Source: CAZOEL01 sp964578835
GTDB taxonomy: Bacteria; Desulfobacterota; Syntrophobacteria; Syntrophobacterales; Syntrophobacteraceae
Assembly (NCBI GenBank): GCA_964578835.1
Contig: CAZOEL010000076.1
Location: 1 to 33,110 of the forward strand
Direction: 5' to 3'
DNA length: 33,110 nucleotides
In this document: positions 8,001 to 14,990 of the stretch, piece after piece
How the letters are laid out: every line of letters starts with the position of its first letter
Position numbering within the stretch: position 1 is the first letter of the stretch
The notes under the pieces: model-generated
Databases searched by the model: none
What the model saw: the letters and a program-made list of their open reading frames with translations, nothing else
What the model was told of the DNA's origin: nothing
Position numbers and translations under genes: made by a program

Positions 8001-10412
8001 CAGCAGGGCTCCCTCATGAGGGAATCGAAGTCTTTCTCTCCCCCAAGAGACTGCGGGCTTTCCGAAATCCACGCTCCGACGCCCGCCGGAAGCGCATCCC
8101 CTGTGGCCCATAATGGACGGGACAAGGCGATGGGGGAATACCTGAAGACCATGGAGCAATTCCTTGAAGCTCAAGAGCAGGTAATGCTCGGTTATCTGGC
8201 GGGACAAGATTCGAGACGACCGGACCAACAGGCGTCCTATGCCATGCCTTCGAAGCAATCCGGCGATACGGAAGAGCAGGTCGATAGAGCTGTGCTCTCT
8301 CGCGAGGCTGCCGGAGAACCCACTCCGCGCATAGGAGGGCCGGAAGCATTCGAGGGAGGCAAAGACCTGAGAGAAATTCTTTTTGGGTGTGTGAGCGACA
8401 AAACCGGGTACCCAACAGATATCCTATCGGAGAATCAGAATCTCGAGGCGGATCTGGGCATCGACTCCATCAAAAGGGTGGAAATTTTGGGCGCCATATC
8501 CAAGCATTTGGCGGGAGTCATCCCCACAAGCGATCTGGAAAAATTGACCCGACTCCAGACCTTGGGCGAAATCCTTCGATTTCTGGAAAAGCTTCGGGAC
8601 TCCGGTGGCGACGACGAGCCATCCATAGGGGCTGGGGAGAAGGATATTCAGGGAGAACCCTTACAAAAGCCGTGGAACGCGCAGGAGCTTCCTCTTATAG
8701 GAGAAGTCGTCAGGACCGTCCCTCGCAAAGAGATTGCGATACGGCGCCGGTTTACTCTTCAAAAAGACCTCTTTCTGCAGGATCATACCTTGGGAGGCCG
8801 GGTGTCCCGGTTCGATGAAAAGCTCCTGGCTCTGCCGGTAATGCCCTTCGCCATGACGCTGGAAATTATGGCTGAGGCGGCCTCGCTCCTATTTCCAGAA
8901 TTGAAGATCGTAGGCGTTAAAGACGTCAAGGCGTACGGATGGATCTTGTTGAAGGAGGAAGAAGTCACCCTGGAAGTCTTGGTAAGGACGATCTCGGAGG
9001 GGCAAGAGGCGAAGGCTGAGGTGCGAATCATCGATCCGATTCAAAGGACGAAAGCACTTTCGGTAGAAGGCATTGTGCTCTTTGGTCCCGCCTATTCGGA
9101 AGCCCCGCCGCTTGAGGTCTTCCAATTTCAAGAAGAACTACGGCCAGGCGCAGCAGGTGAACCGTTTTACCCGGAGGCCCTTTTTCATGGTCCCTCCTTT
9201 CAGTGCCTATCTGCCATGAATCGCTGCGGAATCAATGGACTGGAAGCTGATCTCAAAATGCCGCCTCGGGACAATCTTTTTCAGAGCGTCGATCATCCCC
9301 GCTTCCTTACGAGTCCACTGCTTCTGGACGGCGCCGGTCAGACGGTGGGCCTCTGGGCCATACGCACTCTGGAGACGGATTTTGTGATCTTCCCGACGGG
9401 CGTGTCTGAGATCCGATTCCACAAACCCTTTTCAGCGCCTCTGGAGGAAGTGAAATGCTGCGCCCACACGGCCCTGGAAGGGGATGATCTGATTGTATCC
9501 GACGTGGCTTTGATCGATAGAACCGACACGCTCGCAGTCAGGCTAACCGGCCTGCAGCACAGGCGTATAAGGATGCCCGAGGTCCTGCATCTTTTCAGAG
9601 GCTCACGGGACGTCCTACTCACGACTTCTCTGCAGATTCCCTTTGAACAATCGGATAAGGCGAACACCCTGGTTTGCCGTCGATTCGACCCCTCAGGGAT
9701 GGATTTCGACAGCGCCGATGGGCGCGTCATGAGGGATGTCATCGCCCATATCGTGTTGAGTCGAAGCGAGAGAAATAGCTGGACTCGTCTGGAAGGGCCG
9801 GAGCAACGTCGCACTGATTGGCTTCTAGCTCGAGTCGCGGGGAAAGAAGCAGTTCGGCTATTGCTTAGGCGGGTTTCAGGGATCGATCTTTGGCTGGCTG
9901 ATATCGATCTCCAAAAGGACCTTAACGGCCAGCCCATGGTTGCCGGCGAAAAAGTTCGCCGACTCGGCTTGGCGCCGGCCATTTCATTGAGTCATGCGGG
10001 CGGGTCTTCGATAGCCATTGCGGGGTTAGGCAAGAATGGCCTTCGTGTGGGCATTGATATGGAGCCAATTGTTCCGAAAGAAAAATCTTTTCTGCAAATG
10101 GCTTTTTCGGAACAAGAAATAGAGCTTCTTAAGCAGGTAAGCCCGTTGGAGGAAGAGTGGACGCTTCGGTTCTGGTGCGCAAAGGAGGCTGTTGCTAAGT
10201 CGTTGGGGCTGAGTCTGCCCGGGGGGCCGAGGGATTTATCGATTCGTGAGATAGCCCCCCAGTCCGGCGTCGTGATCCTCAGCTTGTCGGAACGATTGTC
10301 CCGAGAGCTCCCCGCGCTTGCGGGAAAGCCGCATAAAGTCCTCACTATTAAAACGGGGAGTTTTGTTGTGGCCAGTACGATCTATTGTGAGGGAGATGAA
10401 CTTGAGGAATGA
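5079..10412 (+). CDS. Type I polyketide synthase, KS-AT-ACP-DH-PPTase
   Basis: This is a 1777-residue iterative-type PKS. The ATG at 5079 is preceded by AGGGGG at 5062-5067, overlapping the stop of the previous PKS. The KS (about 18-470) has C221 in DGACASCL, H356 in EAHGTAIPLGD and H396 in SMIGHLIPAAG, a complete catalytic triad. The AT (about 590-900) has GEGSQ instead of GQGSQ, S685 in GHSSGEF, and AYHT where AFHS is usual, so its substrate cannot be read with confidence. The ACP has S1130 in LGIDSIKRVEI. The dehydratase has H1236 in DHTLGG and D1417 in LLLDGAGQ, with about ten extra residues before the proline of HxxxGxxxxP. The C-terminal 225 residues are an Sfp/EntD-type phosphopantetheinyl transferase (D1660 in GIDME, K1702-E1703 in WCAKEA) that can load the pantetheine arm on the locus ACPs. 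No KR is present, so ketoreduction would have to come from the upstream synthase. KS-AT-ACP-(KR)-DH-PPTase order resembles enediyne PKSs; the split over two proteins is different. Confidence 0.93.
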   Translation: MTMSEKVNERGAASERDDVAIIGMACVFPKAPDLATYWRNILAKVDAIGDPPEDSLTSRLYDPESTANDRIYCRRGGYLDELPPFNAGEYGVMPIAVDGAEPEHFMALEVAFQALKDAGFPEKPFNRERIEVILGRGTFVNRGYTTVMQHGLILDQTIHLLKGLHPEYSDNELAEIKNKLKSQLPPFGPETAPGLCHNLMAGIIANRLDLKGRTLVVDGACASCLLALEIGMDDLINGKCDTVLIGAVQISTHAPIHMIFSQLGALSRSSHLRPFDKDADGTMLGEGIGMMVLKRLKDAVRDGHRIYAVVKGVGSSSDGRGKGLLAPRLEGEELALRRAYEASGVEPSSIGLIEAHGTAIPLGDATELQALMNVFGANDNGLKRCALGSVKSMIGHLIPAAGVAGLIKGALALYHKVLPPTIFCDNPHPDLDRDKTPFYINTEARPWIHGTREHPRRAGVSSFGFGGINAHVVLEEFNQIETSTRNGIYAQWESELLVLDGDTRSELLRRCEEVQGRDSVSLVELAHHVNTDYQGRPYRLALVAESLEDLNRKLEHAVERLRDPNRSRIKEKSGIFFFEKPLGPGGKLAFLFPGEGSQYVSMLEDVCLHFPQARRCFDLLDRVYQDHPHPPSRFLFPATPKEKLEAEARIWEMDGAVDAVTTADRAIFQVLRLLGIHPDAVLGHSSGEFMALEAAGAVVLRDEEELMHYILAGNRMIEALKSRSETLEGRLLAVGGVDQESVARIMQQSDDFLVIAMDNCPHQMVLCGSEQSTDRAAVELGKMGGICQKLPFHRAYHTERFRPVLPALEEVFRRATLAPPSIPLYSCVTASPYPQEPEEIRRLAIEHWARPVRFRETIEAMYRDGIRVFLEVGPRANLSGFVRDILKGKPFLAMSSNVHLRSGITQLNHALGLLAAHGYSVDLKALYTHRVVEKEELKDGLRISRTLPLFNRETVATAELRPPKSKNEPTIETPQQGSLMRESKSFSPPRDCGLSEIHAPTPAGSASPVAHNGRDKAMGEYLKTMEQFLEAQEQVMLGYLAGQDSRRPDQQASYAMPSKQSGDTEEQVDRAVLSREAAGEPTPRIGGPEAFEGGKDLREILFGCVSDKTGYPTDILSENQNLEADLGIDSIKRVEILGAISKHLAGVIPTSDLEKLTRLQTLGEILRFLEKLRDSGGDDEPSIGAGEKDIQGEPLQKPWNAQELPLIGEVVRTVPRKEIAIRRRFTLQKDLFLQDHTLGGRVSRFDEKLLALPVMPFAMTLEIMAEAASLLFPELKIVGVKDVKAYGWILLKEEEVTLEVLVRTISEGQEAKAEVRIIDPIQRTKALSVEGIVLFGPAYSEAPPLEVFQFQEELRPGAAGEPFYPEALFHGPSFQCLSAMNRCGINGLEADLKMPPRDNLFQSVDHPRFLTSPLLLDGAGQTVGLWAIRTLETDFVIFPTGVSEIRFHKPFSAPLEEVKCCAHTALEGDDLIVSDVALIDRTDTLAVRLTGLQHRRIRMPEVLHLFRGSRDVLLTTSLQIPFEQSDKANTLVCRRFDPSGMDFDSADGRVMRDVIAHIVLSRSERNSWTRLEGPEQRRTDWLLARVAGKEAVRLLLRRVSGIDLWLADIDLQKDLNGQPMVAGEKVRRLGLAPAISLSHAGGSSIAIAGLGKNGLRVGIDMEPIVPKEKSFLQMAFSEQEIELLKQVSPLEEEWTLRFWCAKEAVAKSLGLSLPGGPRDLSIREIAPQSGVVILSLSERLSRELPALAGKPHKVLTIKTGSFVVASTIYCEGDELEE
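10404..10408 (+). promoter_or_regulatory. Ribosome binding site deciding the ACP start
   Basis: GAGGA ends 8 bases before the ATG at 10417. The upstream in-frame ATG at 10396 has its purine run directly against the start codon, and farther upstream starts lie deep inside the PKS. This favours 10417, four bases after the PKS stop codon, and implies translational coupling. Confidence 0.55.
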
Positions 10413-10416
10413 AGAA

Positions 10417-10710
10417 ATGCAAGCCCAGCGGACATTGACTTCGATTCTGAATGATATTGTCGAACTGCTGGAAGACATGATCGTGGACTGGGATAATGAT
10501 TTTGAAGACGCCATCGGGCCGGATACGCGCCTTGTGGCGGACCTCTCATTTGAGTCTATCGACATTGTGCAGTTTATTGTGGCCATTGAAGAGCGATTTC
10601 GCTGCAAAGGCTTGCCCTTTGAGGAATTTCTCATGATCGATGGGCGTTATGTGGACGAGATCAAGGTGTCGGACGTAGCGGCCTTTCTTCATCGCTACCT
10701 GAGCGAATAG
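10417..10710 (+). CDS. Discrete acyl carrier protein
   Basis: This is a small acidic protein of 97 residues with the four-helix carrier pattern. The predicted phosphopantetheine attachment site is S47 in DLSFESIDIVQF, where the usual D-S-L/I is E-S-I. This divergence is typical of stand-alone ACPs of specialised pathways. The sequence is clearly unlike the two LGIDSIKRVEI ACP domains of the adjacent synthases, so it probably interacts with a different partner, for example as a starter carrier, a tailoring carrier or the acceptor used at release. The gene follows the PKS with no gap and should be modified by the PPTase fused to that PKS. ATG 10396 would add seven residues; ATG 10417 has the better ribosome binding site. 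Confidence 0.82.
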   Translation: MQAQRTLTSILNDIVELLEDMIVDWDNDFEDAIGPDTRLVADLSFESIDIVQFIVAIEERFRCKGLPFEEFLMIDGRYVDEIKVSDVAAFLHRYLSE

Positions 10711-10776
10711 AAAGAAAGATCGCGAGAATTCGCACCAAGGGCAGTGGAAAGAAGGTGAAGGAGGATCTAATACCTG

Positions 10777-12381
10777 ATGAATCCTACTCTGCTAATCGGT
10801 CTGGACGGAGCCACTTTTACGGTTCTTGATCCGCTCATGGAAGATGGCGCTATGCCCTTTCTGCGTGAACTGGCTGGGCAAGGGGCTCGGGCGGAGCTGC
10901 TGTCTACTCCCAATCCATTGACTCCGCCGGCGTGGATTTCCATGATTACCGGGCGAAGCCCCGGAAGTCACGGCGTATTCGATTTCATATGGGCCGAGCA
11001 GCGCAAGACCAATCATTACTTCACCCTTTACAATTTTCGAGATATCCGTTGCGAGACCATTTGGTCTATTGTTAGCCGGCAGCAGGGCAGAGCCGGTTCT
11101 CTCAACTTCCCGATGATGTCCCCTCCTCCAGCAATCTCGGGCTACGTCGTGCCGGGCCTGGTGTCGTGGAAGCACATGCGTCGCAATGTATGCCCCAGAG
11201 AATTGTATGCGGAGCTACAAACCCTTCCGGATTTCAATGTGAAAGATCTGGCGTGGGATTTCGACCTTGAAAAGAAGGCGGAACGGGGAATACCAGAGGA
11301 GGAGTACGAAAATTGGGTGCGCTTTCACATTCAACGTGAGAAGCAGTGGTTTGCAATCCTACGGCATCTCATGAAGCATCATCCTTGCGATCTGACTGCC
11401 ATCCTCCTTGACGGTACGGACAAGATCCTGCACATGGGGTGGCGGTTCCTCGACCCAAGCTGTTCCAATGCCGGATTGTCGGCCTCGGAACGCCGCACCC
11501 GCGATCTATGTATCGAGTACTTCCGCGAACTGGACCGCTTTTTGAAAGAGACCGCAACCCTTGCCGGACCCGAAGCGCGCATATTCGTGACATCCGATCA
11601 TGGCTTTGGCCCGTCATGGTTCGTTTTCCGCGTAAATACCTGGCTCCATGAGCATGGATATTTGACCTGGCGCGTCTTGGACGATATGGCGGAAAAGGAT
11701 CGCGAGAGCGCCAAACGATTGGTGGACAAACACTTCGTCATGCTGGACTGGGAGAAAACCACCGCCTATGCAAGGACGGTAACCTCCAATGGCGTCTATA
11801 TCCGGGTGGCCCGCAGGCCCGGCGATCCCGGAGTGGCCGCCGATCGGTATGAGTCTTTTCGCACAGAGCTGATACGGAAGCTGCTTGAAGTACGGGAACC
11901 GGTGAGCGGGGAGCGCATCATCCGGAAAATTTTGACCAGAGAAGAGGCCTTTCCCGGAGAACACAATGACCAGGCGCCTGACCTGACGCTTGTGATGGCT
12001 GATTACGGCTTCGTCTCGATCCTCGACAAAACGCCGGCAGTTGTTCGGCGTCCGCATCCAGCCGGGACCCACTATCCGGAAGGCGTCTTCGTTGCAGCGG
12101 GAAAAGGAATAAAAAAAGGGATGCAAGCGCCCCAGTTTTCGATTCTGGACGTTGCCCCCACTCTGCTCTACAGCTTGGGACTGGAAATTCCGCAAGATTT
12201 TGAAGGAAGGCTTCCGAAAGAGATTTTCAAGCCGCAATTTTTACAGGAGCATCCGGTGCGAATCGGAGCGCCGACCCGATCCGTTGATAGCGTGGGTTTG
12301 AAAGAAGAACCGGAGACGTTTTCAGAGGAAGAAGAGAAACAGATTTTTGAGCAGATGAAAGCCCTCGGCTATCTCGAATGA
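10777..12381 (+). CDS. Alkaline phosphatase superfamily protein, phosphodiesterase/nucleotide pyrophosphatase type
   Basis: This 534-residue protein is preceded by AAGGAGGA at 10758-10765. It has the whole two-metal site of the type I phosphodiesterase/NPP branch: D9 in GLDGA, nucleophile T49 in LTPPAW, D215 and H219 in DGTDKILH, D274-H275 in TSDHGFG and H432 in GTHYPEG. The C-terminal tail (QMKALGYLE) is common in bacterial members of this family. No signal peptide or membrane segment is visible, so it is probably cytoplasmic. Family members hydrolyse or transfer phospho- or sulfo-esters; the substrate cannot be told from sequence. Position between the free ACP and a hydrolase, on the same strand with short gaps, suggests action on the polyketide product or on a phosphorylated head group. 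A sulfatase is less likely, because there is no C/S-x-P-x-R sulfatase motif at the nucleophile. Confidence 0.86.
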   Translation: MNPTLLIGLDGATFTVLDPLMEDGAMPFLRELAGQGARAELLSTPNPLTPPAWISMITGRSPGSHGVFDFIWAEQRKTNHYFTLYNFRDIRCETIWSIVSRQQGRAGSLNFPMMSPPPAISGYVVPGLVSWKHMRRNVCPRELYAELQTLPDFNVKDLAWDFDLEKKAERGIPEEEYENWVRFHIQREKQWFAILRHLMKHHPCDLTAILLDGTDKILHMGWRFLDPSCSNAGLSASERRTRDLCIEYFRELDRFLKETATLAGPEARIFVTSDHGFGPSWFVFRVNTWLHEHGYLTWRVLDDMAEKDRESAKRLVDKHFVMLDWEKTTAYARTVTSNGVYIRVARRPGDPGVAADRYESFRTELIRKLLEVREPVSGERIIRKILTREEAFPGEHNDQAPDLTLVMADYGFVSILDKTPAVVRRPHPAGTHYPEGVFVAAGKGIKKGMQAPQFSILDVAPTLLYSLGLEIPQDFEGRLPKEIFKPQFLQEHPVRIGAPTRSVDSVGLKEEPETFSEEEEKQIFEQMKALGYLE

Positions 12382-12399
12382 AAAGCAAGGGACACGCGC

Positions 12400-13647
12400 A
12401 TGGCAAAAGCGATCCTGAACGGGATTTCGATCCATTATCGGAGCATCGGCGAAGGGCGGGACTTGGTCCTGATACATGGTCTCGGAGCTAACCAAGGTTT
12501 TTGGAATCCGAGCCTCCTTCTGCCTTTAGCAAGGAAATACAGGGTAACCATTTACGACCTGCGAGGGCATGGATATAGCGACATGCCCGGCAGCGGTTAC
12601 GATTCGGCAACCATGGCCGAAGATCTTTGCCGATTATTGGACCACCTCAAGATCGGTCGAGCCGATCTCATTGGCCACAGCTACGGGGGCAGCGTGGCTC
12701 TACACACGGCCGTGATGTTTCCCGAAAGAGTAAACAGCCTGGTTCTATGCGACACCCGGGTGCGGGTGTTCCAGCCGACCCAATGCCCCAGGGATTGGCG
12801 CCACGAAGAGGGCCTGATCCAGAAACTGACAAACATCGGAATCGAGATCCCGGGAGACGAGCGGGAAGCCGGACTTTGGCTGCTGGAAAGGCTCGCGTCG
12901 CACGCGGACCGGAATGCTATCGAAGAATTGAGGGAAATAGTCAATTACATGCCTTTTGGGGGATGGAACGGTGGAAGGCGATCCGCAATGCGCTGGCTGG
13001 AGCTTGTTCGTTCGACATCGGCAAAAGAAGACTTCATAGCCCTGGCCGGATTGACGGCTGAAGAAATTGCCGCTCTATCTCATCCGATTCTGGTTCTGAA
13101 CGGTGGGAGGTCGTTCACTCTGCCTTCGCTGGAAGGGCTGAAAAAGAGCCTGCGGCGATGTCAGACGGCCATCGTGCCCAGGGGCGGGCACTTTTTCCCA
13201 GTGACTCATCCTGATGCGTTTTTGAGCGTGGTGACGCAATTTCTCGATGAGACCCTTATTGCCGAGCGCAGAAGGCATCCGAGGGGCATCCTCCGACTGG
13301 ATATGGGGTTGAGGATCGGCGAGCAGGCATTTTTTCAGGCCAGCTCCGTAGATGCGTCTGTTTCAGGCCTCATGATCGAGTGCGCCAGGCAGCTATCTAT
13401 CGGCTCCGAGGTCGAGCTGGCATTCGACTCGGGTAATTCGCTTCCGCTCAAAATCCCTCTGAAGGGAAGAGTTGTGAGGCCGGCGGGAGGGGAGATGCGG
13501 GAGTGCTATCGTTTCGGCATTGAACTGGATCAAAAGCACAAAGGGCATCCTCTTTGGATGAATTTTCTTTCCGCCGTCAATTTTCCCCTCCGGGATCCTC
13601 CTGAAGAAGAGGCGCCGTGGACAAGCAACGAAGAGGTTGCGCATTGA
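12400..13647 (+). CDS. Alpha/beta hydrolase fused to a C-terminal PilZ domain
   Basis: This 415-residue protein has two parts. Residues 1-285 form an alpha/beta hydrolase with the HGLGANQGFW oxyanion loop, nucleophile S94 in GHSYGGS and H264 in GGHFFP. The usual acid after strand 7 is missing (LNGGRSFT); D118 in VLCDTRVR, after strand 5/6, could replace it. Residues 289-400 are a PilZ domain with both c-di-GMP signatures: RxxxR in R291-R295 and DxSxxG at D318-G323 (DASVSG). The gene starts 18 bases after the phosphodiesterase-like gene. In a PKS operon a stand-alone hydrolase commonly acts as thioesterase, editing enzyme or tailoring esterase. Here the fusion suggests that its activity or location responds to cyclic di-GMP. 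Assignment of both domains is firm; substrate and allostery are inference. Confidence 0.88.
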   Translation: MAKAILNGISIHYRSIGEGRDLVLIHGLGANQGFWNPSLLLPLARKYRVTIYDLRGHGYSDMPGSGYDSATMAEDLCRLLDHLKIGRADLIGHSYGGSVALHTAVMFPERVNSLVLCDTRVRVFQPTQCPRDWRHEEGLIQKLTNIGIEIPGDEREAGLWLLERLASHADRNAIEELREIVNYMPFGGWNGGRRSAMRWLELVRSTSAKEDFIALAGLTAEEIAALSHPILVLNGGRSFTLPSLEGLKKSLRRCQTAIVPRGGHFFPVTHPDAFLSVVTQFLDETLIAERRRHPRGILRLDMGLRIGEQAFFQASSVDASVSGLMIECARQLSIGSEVELAFDSGNSLPLKIPLKGRVVRPAGGEMRECYRFGIELDQKHKGHPLWMNFLSAVNFPLRDPPEEEAPWTSNEEVAH

Positions 13648-13658
13648 ATGACGAGATG

Positions 13659-13687
13659 TTGTCAGCTTGATTTTTTGTACGGTTAAT
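13659..13687 (+). promoter_or_regulatory. Possible sigma70-type promoter upstream of the CoA transferase pair
   Basis: TTGTCA (13659-13664, five of six matches to the -35 consensus) and GTTAAT (13682-13687, four of six to the -10 consensus) are separated by 17 bases. They fall in the 155-base gap between the hydrolase-PilZ gene and the CoA transferase genes, one of the larger gaps of the locus. The match is weak enough to occur by chance. Confidence 0.25.
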
Positions 13688-13725
13688 GGACGTTGGCAGC
13701 TGCAATGCGTGAATCGGGAGGGAAA

Positions 13726-13770
13726 ATGAAGAGGGGGCTGGGTTGGGCGAGGCAGTTCATGGAGTATTGA
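13726..13770 (+). CDS. Possible 14-residue leader peptide
   Basis: A short reading frame (MKRGLGWARQFMEY, then stop) begins at an ATG preceded by GGGAGGGA (13716-13723) and lies between the hydrolase-PilZ gene and the first CoA transferase. The ribosome binding site is good for so short a frame. No regulatory hairpin pair or codon run points to attenuation, so it may be fortuitous. Confidence 0.2.
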   Translation: MKRGLGWARQFMEY

Positions 13771-13802
13771 AGATATGATGCAGCCTTGGAGAAAGAACGC
13801 TG

Positions 13803-14990
13803 ATGAATAAGGCTCTTTCGCATATTAGAGTCATCGACATGACTCGATTAATTGCTGGACCTTACTGCACGAAGCTCTTAGCCGGTTTTGGAGCTGAAGT
13901 CATCAAAATCGAGCGGCCGAAGACGGGTGACCCCATGCGGGTGATGGGCCCGTTTTTCGAAGATGACGAAGGACTCGAGAGAAGTATTCCCTTTCTTTGG
14001 CTGAATACGGGCAAAAGAAGTGTGACCATGAATCTCAAGTCCAACAGTGCGGTTGAGATGCTCAAGCGTTTGGTCGAGCAGGCGGATGTCCTGGTGGAAA
14101 ATTTCGCACCGCGTGTGCTGCCGGGGCTCGGGCTGGACTATGAAAGCCTGCGCGCCGTCAACCCCCGACTCATAATGGCCTCGATCTCCAACTTCGGTCA
14201 AAGCGGTCCGTATAGAGACTATCAGGCGGACGAGATGCAGATCCAGGCCTTGTGCGGAATGATGAACAGCACTGGTGAAGCGGAAAAGCCTCCTCTAGCG
14301 TCCGGGCCCGCTATCTGTCAATACTCGGCCGGCCTTCACGCTTACCTGGCTGTCTCAATGGCGTTGTTCCAACGCGGGAACGATGGTCAAGGCCAATATG
14401 TGGATGTATCCATCTTCGAATGCGGGCTGGAGAATATAGAGATCATCCTGACGAATGGTCTCCACCTCGGGGCAAATCCCAAAAGAGGACCTCATCCCGG
14501 CGTTCCGTGGGACCTCTACCCTTGCTCTGACGGATATGCATCGATTATTTCCATGCCGGCCCGTCATTGGCCCAGCGCGGCAAAAATCCTGCAGGATCCC
14601 GAGCTCTTCAGCCCGCGTTACAAACATATCGTGGGCCGAATTGAAGATCGAAGTAACTATGAGCTCCGGTTGAAGCGCTGCCTGCAGGATCATGACAAAG
14701 TCGATTTGTTTCACGCCGGGCAATCCAGGAACTTGGCTTTTGGTTATTTGGCCAGCTTGGAGGATGTTCTGGCGTCGCCTCAGCACAAGGAAAGAGGCTT
14801 CTTCACGGAACTGGATCATCCCGCCGTCGGAAAGCACAAATGCTGTGACGCCCCGTTCAAAATGTCGGAAAGCCCTTGGCAGACATCCAGGGCGCCGATC
14901 CTCGGGGAGCATAACCAATCCGTCTATGGGCAAATGCTCGGGTATTCCACCGACGAGCTGGGGCGTCTGGAGAAGGAGGGCGTAATCTAA
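13803..14990 (+). CDS. CaiB/BaiF family III CoA transferase, subunit lacking the catalytic Asp
   Basis: This 395-residue protein has the family III (formyl-CoA transferase type) fold signatures: RVIDMTRLIAGPYCTKLLAGFGAEVIKIE-like N-terminus (residues 8-37), LNTGKRSV, ADVLVENFAP and FGQSGPY. In active members an Asp at about residue 169 (Frc numbering) forms the covalent acyl and CoA-thioester intermediates, in a D-x-x-x-G context. Here that place is Q173 in AICQYSAG, so the subunit should be unable to carry the intermediate. The stop overlaps the start of the next CoA transferase (TAATG), which keeps the Asp. The likely arrangement is a heterodimer with one structural and one catalytic subunit, as in two-subunit members such as benzylsuccinate CoA transferase. 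An independent activity without CoA transfer cannot be excluded. Confidence 0.88.
   Translation: MNKALSHIRVIDMTRLIAGPYCTKLLAGFGAEVIKIERPKTGDPMRVMGPFFEDDEGLERSIPFLWLNTGKRSVTMNLKSNSAVEMLKRLVEQADVLVENFAPRVLPGLGLDYESLRAVNPRLIMASISNFGQSGPYRDYQADEMQIQALCGMMNSTGEAEKPPLASGPAICQYSAGLHAYLAVSMALFQRGNDGQGQYVDVSIFECGLENIEIILTNGLHLGANPKRGPHPGVPWDLYPCSDGYASIISMPARHWPSAAKILQDPELFSPRYKHIVGRIEDRSNYELRLKRCLQDHDKVDLFHAGQSRNLAFGYLASLEDVLASPQHKERGFFTELDHPAVGKHKCCDAPFKMSESPWQTSRAPILGEHNQSVYGQMLGYSTDELGRLEKEGVI

Noticed and set aside
1..10412. Standard PUFA synthase (pfaA-pfaD) cluster
   Set aside because: There are single ACPs instead of tandem ACPs, no FabA-like PfaC dehydratase pair and no PfaD enoylreductase in the window, although the KS, KR and ACP motifs are of that lineage.
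10318..10416. Upstream extension of the free ACP into the PKS gene
   Set aside because: It would overlap the PPTase-coding end of the PKS by about 95 bases, and its translation is unlike the ACP fold; ATG 10417 has a proper ribosome binding site.
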